From the NCBI GenBank assembly GCA_900660155.1, contig CABFPE010000221.1:649546-713545 (forward strand): 64,000 bases of DNA, given 5' to 3'. This stretch comes from Hofstenia miamia. Its lineage: Eukaryota > Xenacoelomorpha > Acoela > Hofsteniidae. Each line of letters starts with the position of its first letter. Within the stretch, counting starts at the first letter, position 1. Positions 12,991-23,922 of the stretch are shown one piece after another. Made by a program: the position numbers and the translations under genes. The notes beneath the pieces were generated by a model. The model made no database searches. It saw only the letters and a program-made list of their open reading frames with translations, and was not told the origin of the DNA.

Positions 12991-13165
12991 CAGGATTGAC
13001 ATGTTTAAAAAGAGGTTGTTTTAAACACTCTTTAAAACAGTGTTTTAAACATGTTTTTGCAATATTTTTTAAGTATTTTTTTTCGCATTCATATAGAATT
13101 TTATGAAAATTTGTAGAATAATTTTTTGGAATTAGTCGATTCGTACTTTCATAAGCGACTGAAAA
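12991..13165 (+). mobile_element. Partial hAT-like MITE (CAGGGTTGGCA family)
   Basis: It starts CAGGATTGACATGTTTAAA and contains the family's alternating TTTAAAC/GTTTAAA blocks. It then matches the left half of the 21730-23148 copy (ATTTTATGAAAATTTGTAGAATAATTTTTTGG). The right half and right terminal repeat are not clearly present, so the copy is truncated or eroded. Confidence 0.55.
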
Positions 13166-15583
13166 AGTAGCAAAATTCGCCTTTTTGTTTTGAATTACTA
13201 AACTGTGTTTACTTTTTTTCAGATCGATCGAGCGGTTGAACTTTTTAATTCAAAATTTAAAAATCTAGTGTTTTTCTCATTTTGAAAATTTGAGATAAAG
13301 CCCAGGACGGAATTAGCAATCATGTCAACTGCCGTTCGTGTTTGGGAATCCTGCCTGCTCGGCCTTGCGATCTCTAGTCATTAAGTATAATGAATATGCA
13401 GTGCTGAATTTTTTATCTAATTCACATGGAATTCTTGTTTTTATTATAAAAACTTATCCATTGTTTTCACTCGTTGAATTCAAATCAGCAGAATCTTTCA
13501 TAAATTCTTTTGTAAGGAAGAATGTGATTATTTAGAATGGCTGTAGTAAAAATTTAAATATTCATTCTAAATTTTGAGGTTTTCATAATTTTGCTAAAAC
13601 CTCAGAATTGTTATCAAATGTAGGAATAATTATTTTCTGTTATTGAAATGAAACTATTCATTCGGATTTCTAATTATATTAGACAAGTCTGAATGAGCTT
13701 CTTACCATCATGTCATTTACTAGTCAGCATAAACCAATGAATTATTAATCTTGGCGCCATCACCATATATTCTGTGTCTCATCTACAATGATTTATTTTT
13801 GACACTCTATTTTGATGCACATTTTTTGGTAGAAATACACTCTTCCCAAAGAAAATTTAATTTGTTGAACAAATTAGAAATTATTTTTGAAACCGTGATT
13901 ATTTTATAATTAGCGGAATTATTCCTTTAATCATTTATGAAAGATTTTAGCGTTACATGTTCGAAGTTGGTTTTGTACTTAATTATATTCTCAGAAAATT
14001 CAATATATTAAGAACGGAATTTATCCATGTAGCGTATCCAGGACTATCTGTACAACAGGCGCATAAAATTTTCCTAATTATGTGTGTGTAGGCGGGTTTA
14101 ATTTAATTAATATTATTCGTGACATATTATGAAAGTCCTCCTCAACCGAAGCATTGAAAATATAAAAAAATTAACTATACTACATGATTTTTCTTTAATC
14201 CAATGAGAAAACATGTACATGAGAAGTAGGGGAGACAGGGGCACTATGGACCCTGGGGTCCTTAACCTTTGCATTTCTCAAGACACTATTATTTCTACAG
14301 ACTAACTTAGTACATTTCCAAAAGTAAGTAAATGTTCGTCCATAAATATTTTTTAAAATATTTATTTCTATTGTAGAAATAAAATCTACATTTCTACTAG
14401 AATTATTATTTATTGTTACGAACATGTCTATGAAGCCCTCATATGTTAGCTGGCTTTAACAATAATTTAGTTCGACTTAGTCAACTATGAGTTCAATGAT
14501 CCTGGGGAAATTGTAAGCATTTTGTTCAATGCTGATCGTGGAATAGCAAGAACAAGAAAGATTTTAGCTTGATTATGATGGGGAAATGATTGAATTTTAA
14601 GGTGATGTATCCACTTACTGAACTACTTCTATTATGATTGGTTAAAACTTTATTCCTGTAGGCGCCAAATGAAAAAACGATGATGACTAGTCACCTAAAT
14701 CTCCCCAGTCCCTGTATTTTGATATAGCATTTTGTACCCTTCCAAAAATCAAATTTTTCTATTATTTCTAAACGAACATTTAAATATTTGCTAGTTGTTT
14801 TTTGCATTAAACTCATAAAAACAAGCATTTGTCGCTTAAAGCAGTTTCATTGCTTCTATTTTGAAATACATCTACGACCATTTTATTGTTTATTGCTACT
14901 TTGAGAACATTTATGAGATCGGTTGGCAGTACAAAAAAAATTGATCAAAAATGGAAGTACTCAGTTAACCTGGGCCCTGCTGGTCGGTCGGTATGGATTC
15001 CTACTCTGTTCTCATTTGAAATATCCATACCAATTTCTTGTTTTTATGGACGGTGAATTGAAACTGTATACAGAAATTGTTGTTGATTATGTTAAAAAGT
15101 AATTTTTTAACATTGGACCTGTAATATATTGTTTGAAAGACATTTTCTGAAATGAGGCATTTTGCATTGCAACCCAACAACTATGAAAACTTTGAATGAC
15201 TTATTAACTCACTGTTGAACAAGAACTTCTCACTTTGTACTGAATTGCGTAATTTCCTCCATATTAATTGTTAGTTATCCTCCCTTAACCTTTTAATTTA
15301 CTTTAAATAAAATGCTATTTATAAAGGGCATCATTATGTCATTTCAATTCGATTACATAGGGGATAACTATTTTTAATCCTTTGTCTGTTGCGTAACACT
15401 GTATTTAATCACCTTGTCAGAAATTTTTAATTTAGCTATTGGTCTTTTAAAATCCAACTAATTCATGCTAAAAATTTCATCAAAATGTGGCTTTCGCAGT
15501 TCTACTTCGTTTCAAGATACGGTATTTTATATCAACGATTTATAAAGATTAAATTAAGATGTCTTGCGATGATTACAATAGAC
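13166..15583. other. AT-rich, no gene recognised
   Basis: Short open frames here show no family resemblance or splice context. Confidence 0.4.
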
Positions 15584-15876
15584 CATTGGATCTCAACCAT
15601 TCTTGGACTGTGACACCAATACTATTTTCAATGTTTTGGGCGGCCTCCAACTAAATATTTTTTCATGTCATACATTTTGTAAACTAAAGTGGTTGACAAC
15701 TGACAACTTCCTCAATATCTAAGCTATTTGGAGAGCTTTGGTATCATATTAAGCGTCCTTACCAGTTCGAAGCAAACATTCATGCTTCTAAAAGCATGCG
15801 AAATTTGGAAAAAATTGTATAATTCCGAGTAACTAGGCGACCCCTGACAAATTGTCATTCGATCCCAGAACCACTA
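15584..15876. mobile_element. hAT-type MITE, 293 bp, with 8-bp target duplication
   Basis: The left end is CATTGGATCTCAACC. The right end, inverted, is TAGTGGTTCTGGGATCG. Both fit the common hAT end CAGTGGTTCTCAACC. The flanks CAATAGAC (15576-15583) and CAATAGGC (15877-15884) agree at 7 of 8 positions, as expected for a hAT target-site duplication that has aged. It is non-coding, and mobilisation would have needed a transposase in trans. Confidence 0.75.
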
Positions 15877-17306
15877 CAATAGGCGAATGTTGGCAATGTT
15901 TATATTGATTTAATTAAGATATCGTGCAATGAATTACAATAAACAAATATTTCTCGTATTTGTTTGCAAATTATGCCATTTGATGCATGGTTGTTCATAT
16001 TTGACTTAACGCACTAATTATAATTAAATAGCTATCTAGAAATTTACCGAAATATATGAAGACTTAAAAAATATAAAATGTTAACAATGACGTACGTAGG
16101 AAACTGTCAATTTGTTAGTTTCCATGCCAATTTCAAAGAGAAGCGTAGATGCATATGAACTTAAACAAAATTGCGCGAATTTTAGAAATGTAGACTTTCA
16201 ATCTTTTATGTAGCACAGGCGTGCGTGTCAGCGCCTATAATAAAACTGTCTGTCTTGGAGATCAATACATTTTTATTGTTCCAAAATTATAAATTGCCTC
16301 ATTTAATATGCTACTTCGCATCTCATTTGTATAATTTCATGCGTTTTTTACTTTTGTGGCTGCGATGTCTTGCCCACAAATTTAATACTTTCACGTAGAT
16401 ATTTACTCTGAACAGTTCTGGATTTATTTTTTCAAATTGATTTTTAAATATATTATTGAGTTATGTTGTATAGTTTCTTATTAGTTTATTGAACGAAAAC
16501 ACCACATAAATTCAAAGTATAGTAAATTATGAGAAACACAAACAAGTAATATTTGTGTTTTGAAAATTTACTTTGAAAATGCGTTTTTCTCTTTAATAAC
16601 GTTTTTCTAATATCAATAGTAGTTAACTAAAAAAGTGAAACCGAAACAGCGGCTTTGAATTGTGCGTTAACCGAACCTGAACTCGTTTATTGGAAAACGG
16701 CCTGTATAATCAAAGTTTTTCGAAGCATTGAGATTTATTAACTGCATTTTTAACCGAATCTATTGCTTTCTAGTCATTAGCAAGGGTCCTAATGTTACCA
16801 TTTGAAACGCGCCCCTTACAATAAAGGTATTACTGTATTATCTGCGAATAGTGTCTGATGCCGAAAAGCAGTGTTTTCGTTTTAAAATGATAAATTTGTG
16901 TACATTTCCTCCACCAGGAATAATAATTAACTGTCTGCCATTAACAAATTTTTGTCTAATATAAAAATAGGCTTTGATATGTTTTCAAAAACCAACTGAT
17001 TTATTGAATATTCACGTTTCTAATAAATCATTCAATCGTTCTACAATTTCCAGCTAGACTTCATAAACTTACAGTTTACCAATAAAAACAAATTTGCAGC
17101 CTGATGGCGCCGTGTTCTCAATGACTTCCATAAATTTCCTTCAACAAAAATGGAATATAATAAAACTTGCCAAATTGCTGCATAAAACCCTATGCAATTG
17201 CATTTATACACATTCTGCTTGACAATAATTGGTCACAACATCCTGTACTAATGAATACGGAGGGTAATACCGGATATCCACTGGTATTACTGTGCACGTA
17301 CATCAA
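15877..17306. other. AT-rich, no gene recognised
   Basis: A diverged copy (about 15900-15945) of the block at 15540-15583 lies on the far side of the MITE. Nothing else is supported. Confidence 0.4.
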
Positions 17307-17327
17307 TTATATATATATATATATATA
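17307..17327. repeat. (TA)n microsatellite, left half
   Basis: This is the left part of a TA tract that continues at 19166 after the inserted mariner element. Confidence 0.9.
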
Positions 17328-17446
17328 CCGGGTGAGTCAAAATTCCGTTACTTTTTTAATTTGTCATTACTAGCCAGTCAAATACGTTTGTTGATTTATG
17401 TTCACTTATAATTAGTGTATGTATATTTGGATTGCATTATTTACAT

Positions 17447-17956
17447 CAGGGTTTCCCAACCTTTTTCCGTTGTGGGCCCCAAACCGAATTTTTTTTTCGC
17501 CATGGACCCCGGCGTTGGTTTAGGTAAGATTTCTTATATTCATGAATTTAATTTCTAAAAATAAAAAATATTGTAATAAAAACATTACTCATTTTTGGAG
17601 CACAACAAAATTTATTTGAATTAGACAAACTGTCTTTAGACATAAGTATTAATGAGAGCCTTGTGGCTGTTTATTACTTACAAGAGCAAAAATCCGTGGT
17701 GCCCGATTAATGTCAGGATGGACATATTATGAGACGTTGTATATCAAATTTCAAAATATGAGTGAAATTTTCAACTATATCTTTGCGAAGTGAACAAAAA
17801 CCAGTTTCACATATGACGAGCAAAAAAAATTAGGAAAGAAATTACGAATGGGTTGAGAAACACCGAGTAATGTTACTAGACGCTCTCACCGCCCCCCCCC
17901 TAAAGGATCTCAGGGACCCCCTATACGGGTGGGGCGGACCCTGTTGTGAAACTCTG
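17447..17956. mobile_element. hAT-type MITE nested in the mariner element
   Basis: It begins CAGGGTTTCCCAACC and ends (inverted) CAGAGTTTCACAACAGGGTC, with GC-rich subterminal blocks (GGGCCCC, GGACCCC, CCGCCCC) unlike the surroundings. The flanks ATTTACAT (17439-17446) and GTTTGCAT (17957-17964) match at 6 of 8 positions and fit the hAT target pattern nTnnnnAn. It lies in the 5' untranslated part of the mariner, so it inserted later. It contains a C9 run near 17893. Confidence 0.75.
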
Positions 17957-17994
17957 GTTTGCATATTTCGTTTTAGAAGTGTTTAACTGCAACT

Positions 17995-19054
17995 ATGGAT
18001 TTATCATGTAGAGAAATAGCTCAAATTATAAAATTATATTATCAAAATGGTGAAAGTGCGACTGCAACCATACGCAAATGGCAGACTCAAAACAATTTGC
18101 ACAAGGCTTTCCCAAAACAGTTTATTACAAATCTGGTCATGCGATTTGAAGGAACTGGTAATGTTGCTCCTGGAAAATCAAGCGGGCGACCGTCTTTGCA
18201 AAATGAATGTGTTCCGGCTATTGAAGAGGCATTAGCAGAAACATTCTCCTCAAATGTCTATGGTTGTTCTTCCACACGGAAAATTGCAGAAACTACTGGA
18301 ATCAGCCAAACAAGTGTTAATCGCATTCTGAGGAAGAAATTGTCTCTGTACCCATATCATATTACCATTCACCACTCACTCAGTGATGAAGATAAAGCAA
18401 GTCGTCAGGAGTTTGCAAACTGGATGTTAAAGCACTGGGATGAGATTGACCGTATTGTTTGGCTACGTTTTCATTGGGCGGTAGAATTAACCGGCATAAC
18501 TGTGTCATATGGAGCACTGATAATCCACATATCAATATCAGTAAATCACTCCATAGTTCCTGGATGATGGTTTGGATTGGCTTCTCATCACATGTTATTA
18601 CTCCTCCATTCTTCTTCGAGAACACAGTAACTGCCCAATCTTACTCAACTTTAATCGAAACACTTTTCTAACTTTCTTACGTAGTAAACGGAAACTATCA
18701 TCAACCATTTTTCAGCACGATGCGGTCCCTGTCGATTACAGTGTTCAGGTTAGAGAACTCTTAACCAAAACATTTGGTGATCTGGGTATCGGAAGAGGGT
18801 TAACAGTTAAGTGGCCACCAAGGTCTCCAGATCTATCTCCATTAGATTACTGGTGGTGGCCTCTCTTAAAAGATAGAGTCTACCATCAAGGCAAACCAAA
18901 TGTTATTGGCCAGATGAAAACATTCATCACTGAGGAAGTTTCAAAAATTACACGTGGAGAAATGATAGCTGCAATCAACAATTTGCACCGGAGACGTGAA
19001 CTGGTTCTTGACGTGAACGGAGGACATTTCGAACAATTGTTACAGACTAGATAA
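17995..19054 (+). pseudogene. Mariner-family transposase with DUF4817-like N-terminus, frameshifted
   Basis: The first frame (17995-18480 or so) gives MDLSCREIAQIIKLYYQNG, a DUF4817-like helix-turn-helix, then KSSGRPSL and a second helix-turn-helix (STRKIAETTGISQTSVNRIL). The reading then moves to the frame around 18459-18671 (NCVIWSTDNPH) and finally to 18665-19054, with QHDAVP (second catalytic Asp region) and PPRSPDLSPLDYWWWPLLKD (third Asp). Proteins of this layout are IS630/mariner-type transposases common in arthropods. Two frame changes make it inactive. The enzyme would cut and paste the element at TA sites. Confidence 0.8.
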
Positions 19055-19163
19055 TTTCCCTTTCATTTGTTGTTAATAATAAATGTTGTATATTCTTTTT
19101 CTGCTAACCTTTGTCAATAATAGCTTTTTAAAAAAGTAACGACATTTTGACTAACCCGNACCC

Positions 19164-19165
<2 letters not shown>

Positions 19166-19196
<31 letters not shown>
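19166..19196. repeat. (TA)n microsatellite, right half
   Basis: This continues the tract interrupted by the mariner. Confidence 0.9.
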
Positions 19197-19200
<4 letters not shown>

Positions 19201-19320
19201 TACGTTGGTAGATATTTATTTTATGAAGGGATCAAAGAAAAGCATGTCTTTTCCCCAAAAATAACCTATGAAAACATTTTAATTTTGCTTAATTTTTCTA
19301 CATTTCTTGAATTTGAATTA
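19197..19320. other. Spacer between TA tract and next MITE
   Basis: No feature seen. Confidence 0.4.
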
Positions 19321-20172
19321 CAGGCAACCCCGCCTAAGTCCGATGTGACTAAGTCGGATTTTCGCGTAAGTCGTGCTATTAATAAAGAACAGACAAACTC
19401 CAATATGTACACACACACACACACACACAATTATTTTTAAGTCGGACAATTCTAAGTCGGATAAATTCTAAAGTTGACTGAAATTTACGTACAGGCTACA
19501 AGTTAACATTGAAAATTTGATTCCCAAGTCGGACGGATGGAAATTGTCTTGCACGCGATTAAAGCATAGCGTAAATATTTTCTATCGCGTAGTAAAAATA
19601 ATGAAATACTACAGCGCAGCTCGTGGTATTGACCATAAAGCTACTATACATAGCTCCATGGTATTGACCTACAAACAGTTCATGTAGCAACATAGATATG
19701 TTTCGGTTTAAGTTTCTGGTTTATTTCTCAATCTGACGGCCCCTTACGACTAGATATTTTGGACTACTGTAGACCGTTGTTGGGAAAGATACAAAAGATG
19801 TTAACAATAAGTTTCTGTTGTACTTCAAGTTGTTGTATGCATCCATCATATGACAAATATGTAATCAAAAATAGAATGAAGTGATTGATGGCACCGTAAG
19901 TAAAGTTAAGTTTAGTTTTTGTTTAATTCAGGTATTGAAAGAAAAATACTGTAAGACATAAGAATACATGATTAATTTTTTCTTCCAGCAGAGTTTATTT
20001 TCACTATTTTCAAAGCAATTTCTTTCATAACAACCATCAGATTGCTTGCACAAAAGTTACGCTATTATAAATCTCGGATTTCGCCAAACTAGTACAAGCC
20101 AAGTCCCCTAAAATTATATCTCGGATTTATTTTCATTGGTTCGAGTCGATCCGATTTAGGCGGGGTTGCCTG
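19321..20172. mobile_element. Tigger/pogo-like MITE, 852 bp, TA target
   Basis: The left end CAGGCAACCCCGCCTAAGTC and the inverted right end CAGGCAACCCCGCCTAAATC are near-identical, and both are flanked by TA (19319-19320, 20173-20174). The CAGGCA... end and TA duplication fit Tigger/pogo non-autonomous elements. The motif AAGTCGGA(T/C) recurs at least four times near the left end and is echoed as CTCGGATTT near the right. A (CA)n run lies at 19411-19429. No transposase frame is visible. Confidence 0.8.
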
Positions 20173-21729
20173 TATGTGTATCGGTTGGACTTAAAGCTGT
20201 TCTCTAAGGTATCACTTAATACTAAATGCACAAATTTTTCAATTTTACAATATAAGAAATTGTTAGTCGTTTTCACAAAATTTTTATTGCATTTTTCATA
20301 TTTTTCATGTTCTCCTTTCAATTAGAGCAAGCTAGTATTACTCTAGTTGATTTTGAATTTTACTTAGGAATCGTTGTTAAATCGTTTCATTTGATGGATT
20401 CTTATTCCAGTCTTTGGATCGAAATAACTGGCAAATTTCCTGAAACTTAATTCTCAGAAAATGTGATTTTTGCTTTAACCGTTAAAAATTTTGTCTTAAA
20501 ATCCTAAACGTCCATATTCTTGACAATGTAATTTTTCTGAAATCCTCTACGTATAAAAATTCAGCATTTATTCGACAACTAGAGCATATGTTGTTCGATT
20601 TGCTATTGACGTTCATAATTTTAAAATGAAACTAGTTAATGTGTGCAGATGTTTTGGAGCTGTTTGCAGCAGTGGCTGTCTTTGTGAGTTTTGGCGCCAG
20701 TTAATAAATAAGAGAGTGGCTAATAGTTTTAGTGACATTGTCTACATAGTTGATTGATAAAGTAAAAAACATTGTTGTAATTTCCATCGTTTCCAAAATC
20801 TCCAATTTCTATTTAATATTTAATTTGCCATTGAATCAGGAATGCAAGGCTAGATAATTTAATTGTCCAATTCACAATCTATTTATATTTAGATACATTT
20901 AAACAAAATTTGCTTCAATTCTTAAAGCTGCCGTTGCTCAACTAACCTAGGCATTAGAGCAGGGCTTTGTAAACTAAGTGATTGCAAAATTTATAGATGG
21001 TGGTCTGTTATTTTTAGAAACTGAATCGAATCAGATAGAAATTTATCTAAGTGGGCTATACTGTATTAACATCAAAAATATGAAGACAGTTTCAGCTTTT
21101 AAGTCGCTTTGTCTAGCTTCGAGTTCAATCTGAGTAAAGAAACAGATTTGGTGTGTTTTTGAAAATTAAAAAATTTTGGAATTCTAAAAGCATTGACTAA
21201 TGACCATAATTGCATGCCTTCTTTTATGAATATCAGGATTAAACTCGTTTAAATCAGGCTATGTTTGGTACCAAAGCAGGTCATGCCTGAAGTACATGTG
21301 AACTAATCACTAATTTTAATTTCAACCATTCTTCATACATTAGTATAATACTTAGTCAATTGTATTGACATTTTAAAATACAATTCATCTCCTTTAATAT
21401 ATTAATATAATTAAAATATCATTCAAAAATTTAATTTGAAATGGTCTCTTCGCTATGCACGTTTCAAAATGTCAAATAGCCACGCCTCTTGAGAGATAGA
21501 AGTAGTTAAACTTGAATTTTGAAGTTTATATTTTGATTTAGAATTGTTTAAATTATAGTTTGCGTATACTGTTGATAGTAATCAATTTCAACATTATCTT
21601 ATCACCGCTGTTTGGATTTTCATACATTACTTTTAATTTATTGCACAAAGGACAATAGCATGTCTAGTTTAGACTGCAAATATTTCAGATCAAAGTTTGT
21701 CAAATTACACAAAATATCAATATTACAAC
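20173..21729. other. AT-rich, no gene recognised
   Basis: Nothing is supported on either strand. Confidence 0.4.
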
Positions 21730-21972
21730 CAGGGTTGGCATGTTTTAAACAACACCTGTTTAAAACATGGTTTAAACACTGTTTAAAACACCTGTTTTTT
21801 CAAATTTAATTAGTACTTTATGGAAAATTGGAAAATAATTTTTTGGGTTTCGTTTATTCTTGCTTTTATAACCTATTTTATACAGCAAAAGCCGTTAAAT
21901 CTGCGTTTGTTTAGGTGCATGCAACGAAAAATAAATGTTGATATGTTTATCATAATTGAATGTTTGCTACTA

Positions 21973-23029
21973 CGAGGGCTAGTCAATAAGTCAGAGATGA
22001 AAGTCAGGAGGACTCAAATCCGGACTGTATGCCGGGTGAGGCAAAACTTCCCAATTCAAGTTGTCCAGAGTCTCCACAACGGTTTGTGCGGTATGACAGC
22101 GGGCGTTGTCATGCAGGATGAGAGGCTGGAGGTTTGGTCTTTTTCTCCTCAAGGCGTTCCTCCGTTTCTTGGAGATGAAGTCGGCGTAGTATTCTTTATT
22201 GACGGTTTGTCCAACCGGAACAGCATCAGCAAGAATGATGCCGATGTAATCATAAGCAAAGATCATCATTTGCTTCACTTTGCTTTGTTCACGCCGGTAC
22301 TTTTGGGGACGTGGAGAATCGCTTGACTGCCGCTTCAGCTCGGGCTCGTATGATCGAATCCATGTTTTGTCAATAGCCGCAATTCTTCGGAGGAAGCTCT
22401 CTCCTTCTCGACGGTATCTTTGGCGCAATTGCATCGATATCCTGTAGCGGGAAAGCTTTTCTTCATCCTTGAGGCGATGAAGAACCCATTGAGCCGTTAC
22501 CTTCCTTTTGCCAAGATTGTCTGTAAGAATCTTGTAAACGGACCCGTGACTGATGCCGATCTCAGTGGCAATTTCATCGCAAGTTATCCGCCTGTCCTCC
22601 TCCAAGAGTTCTTGGACTCGTTCTTCGTGTTCTTGGTCAGTAACAGAAACCGGTCGACCACTGCGCTCTTTGTCTTCGATGCTCATGTCACCATCTCGAA
22701 ACCTCTGAAACCATCGAGTAACAGTCGAACGATCGACAGCCTCCTCCTTGCAAGCTTCTACCAATGCAGCATGAATTTCCAATTGTCGTTTATTTCGCAT
22801 AAACTCGATCTTCACATAGGCGTGTTGCTCCTGACGAGAGAACATTTTCGATTGATTATGACCTGCAAACAGAGAATAGAATGGATAGAAAATTAAGCAA
22901 ATATTAAGTATACAGTGATAGAAGTTGTTCCAAGAGACAAAAACTTAGATACTATGACATAATGGCACATGAAAACCTTATAAAACCTTGTACATGAAAA
23001 AATGTGCAAGACTTATTGACTAACCCTCG
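21973..23029 (-). mobile_element. Mariner element, 1057 bp, inside a hAT-like MITE
   Basis: The inverted ends CGAGGGCTAGTCAATAAGTC and CGAGGGTTAGTCAATAAGTC differ at one base. TA lies on each side (21971-21972 and 23030-23031). The transposase runs on the - strand and nearly touches the left terminal repeat, because the 3' end of the gene has been deleted. Confidence 0.9.
21991..22845 (-). pseudogene. DD34D mariner transposase, C-terminally truncated
   Basis: The 284-residue open frame starts MFSRQEQHAYVKIEF and has the two N-terminal helix-turn-helix units (STVTRWFQRFRDGD; ITCDEIATEIGISHGSVYKIL). The three catalytic aspartates are visible in AAIDKTW, ILHDNARCH and SPPDFHL, with 34 residues between the second and third (DD34D). 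Active mariners are about 340-350 residues. Here the frame stops right after the third Asp and only about 18 bp separate it from the terminal repeat, so roughly 60 C-terminal residues are gone. It would have moved the element at TA sites but is probably inactive. Confidence 0.9.
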
Positions 23030-23225
23030 TATATACATTTTTAGTAAAATTTTAGTACCTTGAGGTTGACCTGTCTAAGAGCAAACAAACATTGTTTAAA
23101 TCTTTAAAACGTGTTTTTTGTAAAAAATACTCTTTTTTGCCAACCCTGTTTGCAACTCTATAATAATATTGTACTATATACGTTTTGACTTTAGCGGTAA
23201 CTACTTTATCTTACATCCACTTTAG

Positions 23226-23374
23226 ATGATTTCAGATTCAGATGAAGACTTACCGGATCTCTGCGCTCAGGCCAAGCTTGAAGCTTTAGAAGATGAGCAA
23301 TATCTGCAGCAATTTCGGCATCAACCGACTTCTAGCGGTCTTACATCCCCTTTGGAAGACGTCTCTAAAGACAC
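23226..23374 (+). CDS. SLF2: Probable first coding exon of the SLF2-like gene
   Basis: An ATG at 23226, preceded directly by an in-frame TAG, opens an acidic, serine-rich 49-codon segment (MISDSDEDLPDL...LEDVSKD). A consensus donor GTGAGC begins at 23375. The exon ends two bases into a codon. The downstream acceptor at 36374/36375 supplies exactly one base before CCATCAATG, so joining gives Thr and keeps the frame. Composition is clearly coding compared with its surroundings. CTTTAG just before the ATG could also be an acceptor, in which case a 5' UTR exon lies upstream. The link to 36375-37902 rests on phase, strand and absence of another candidate, not on a transcript. Confidence 0.55.
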
Positions 23375-23522
23375 GTGAGCTTAGTTCTTCAACTGACATG
23401 TATTTTAATTACAACCGCTCCTATCAACTTCTAAGGAAAATTTTGTGATTGTTTATTGAAAAAACCATAAAAAGATAAATTGTTTAATTGCATTCGAATA
23501 GTTGTAGAATTGTTTCTGATTA

Positions 23523-23645
23523 CACTGGCCAACAAAAAGAGAAAAAAAAATTTATTGGAATGGGATATGCCGTTTCTGGGTATTTTGAGTATGCTAACAC
23601 GATGGTGCCATTAATTTTGCCCACACCGGTCAGGTTTTCAAGTTA
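23523..23645 (+). repeat. Left terminal inverted repeat
   Basis: It pairs with 25977-26099 on the opposite strand. Shared blocks include TTGGCCAACA-like ends, GTTTCTG(G/T)GTATT, AACACGATGGTGCCATT, ATTTTGC(C/G)CACAC and GTTTTC(A/G)AGTTAA. Confidence 0.85.
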
Positions 23646-23922
23646 AATATTTATTGTAAAATTGAAATTCATGAGCAAATTATTTCAAACTCTTTTTTGC
23701 ATGTTTTAATTCTTTATTAAACATATTATTGAACGTAGAAAAAATGTAAAACAGAAAATGTTTAATACAAAAATTGTTATATTTTTCATAAAAATGATGT
23801 CAAATAGGTTTTGCATGATTTTAATACTTAAAACATAAAAATTGCAATATTAAAGGAAATTGCTTTATACTAAAAATTACGAGAATTTAGAAAACTTGCA
23901 TTTTCCGTCTGTGTTCAGCTTG

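Larger units (their letters stand above)
17328..19165 (+). mobile_element. Mariner-type element in a (TA)n tract
   Basis: The left end CCGGGTGAGTCAAAATTCCG, continuing TTACTTTTTTAA, matches the inverted right end CCGGGTTAGTCAAAATGTCG with its own TTACTTTTTTAA. The right end is interrupted by an extra ACCCGN that looks like an assembly artefact (N at 19159). Both sides are flanked by TA repeats, the normal target of Tc1/mariner elements. Inside lie a decayed transposase (17995-19054) and a nested hAT MITE (17447-17956). Confidence 0.85.
21730..23148 (+). mobile_element. hAT-like MITE carrying a nested mariner
   Basis: It begins CAGGGTTGGCATGTTTTAAAC and ends GCCAACCCTG, the inverse of CAGGGTTGGC. 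The flanks ATTACAAC and TTTGCAAC agree at 6 of 8 positions. Removing the inserted mariner (21973-23029 plus a TA) leaves about 360 bp. Related copies lie at 12991 (partial) and 53982-54283 (inverted). Confidence 0.75.

Noticed and set aside
21820-22896. + strand frames over the mariner
   Set aside because: Opposite-strand shadows of the transposase on the - strand.
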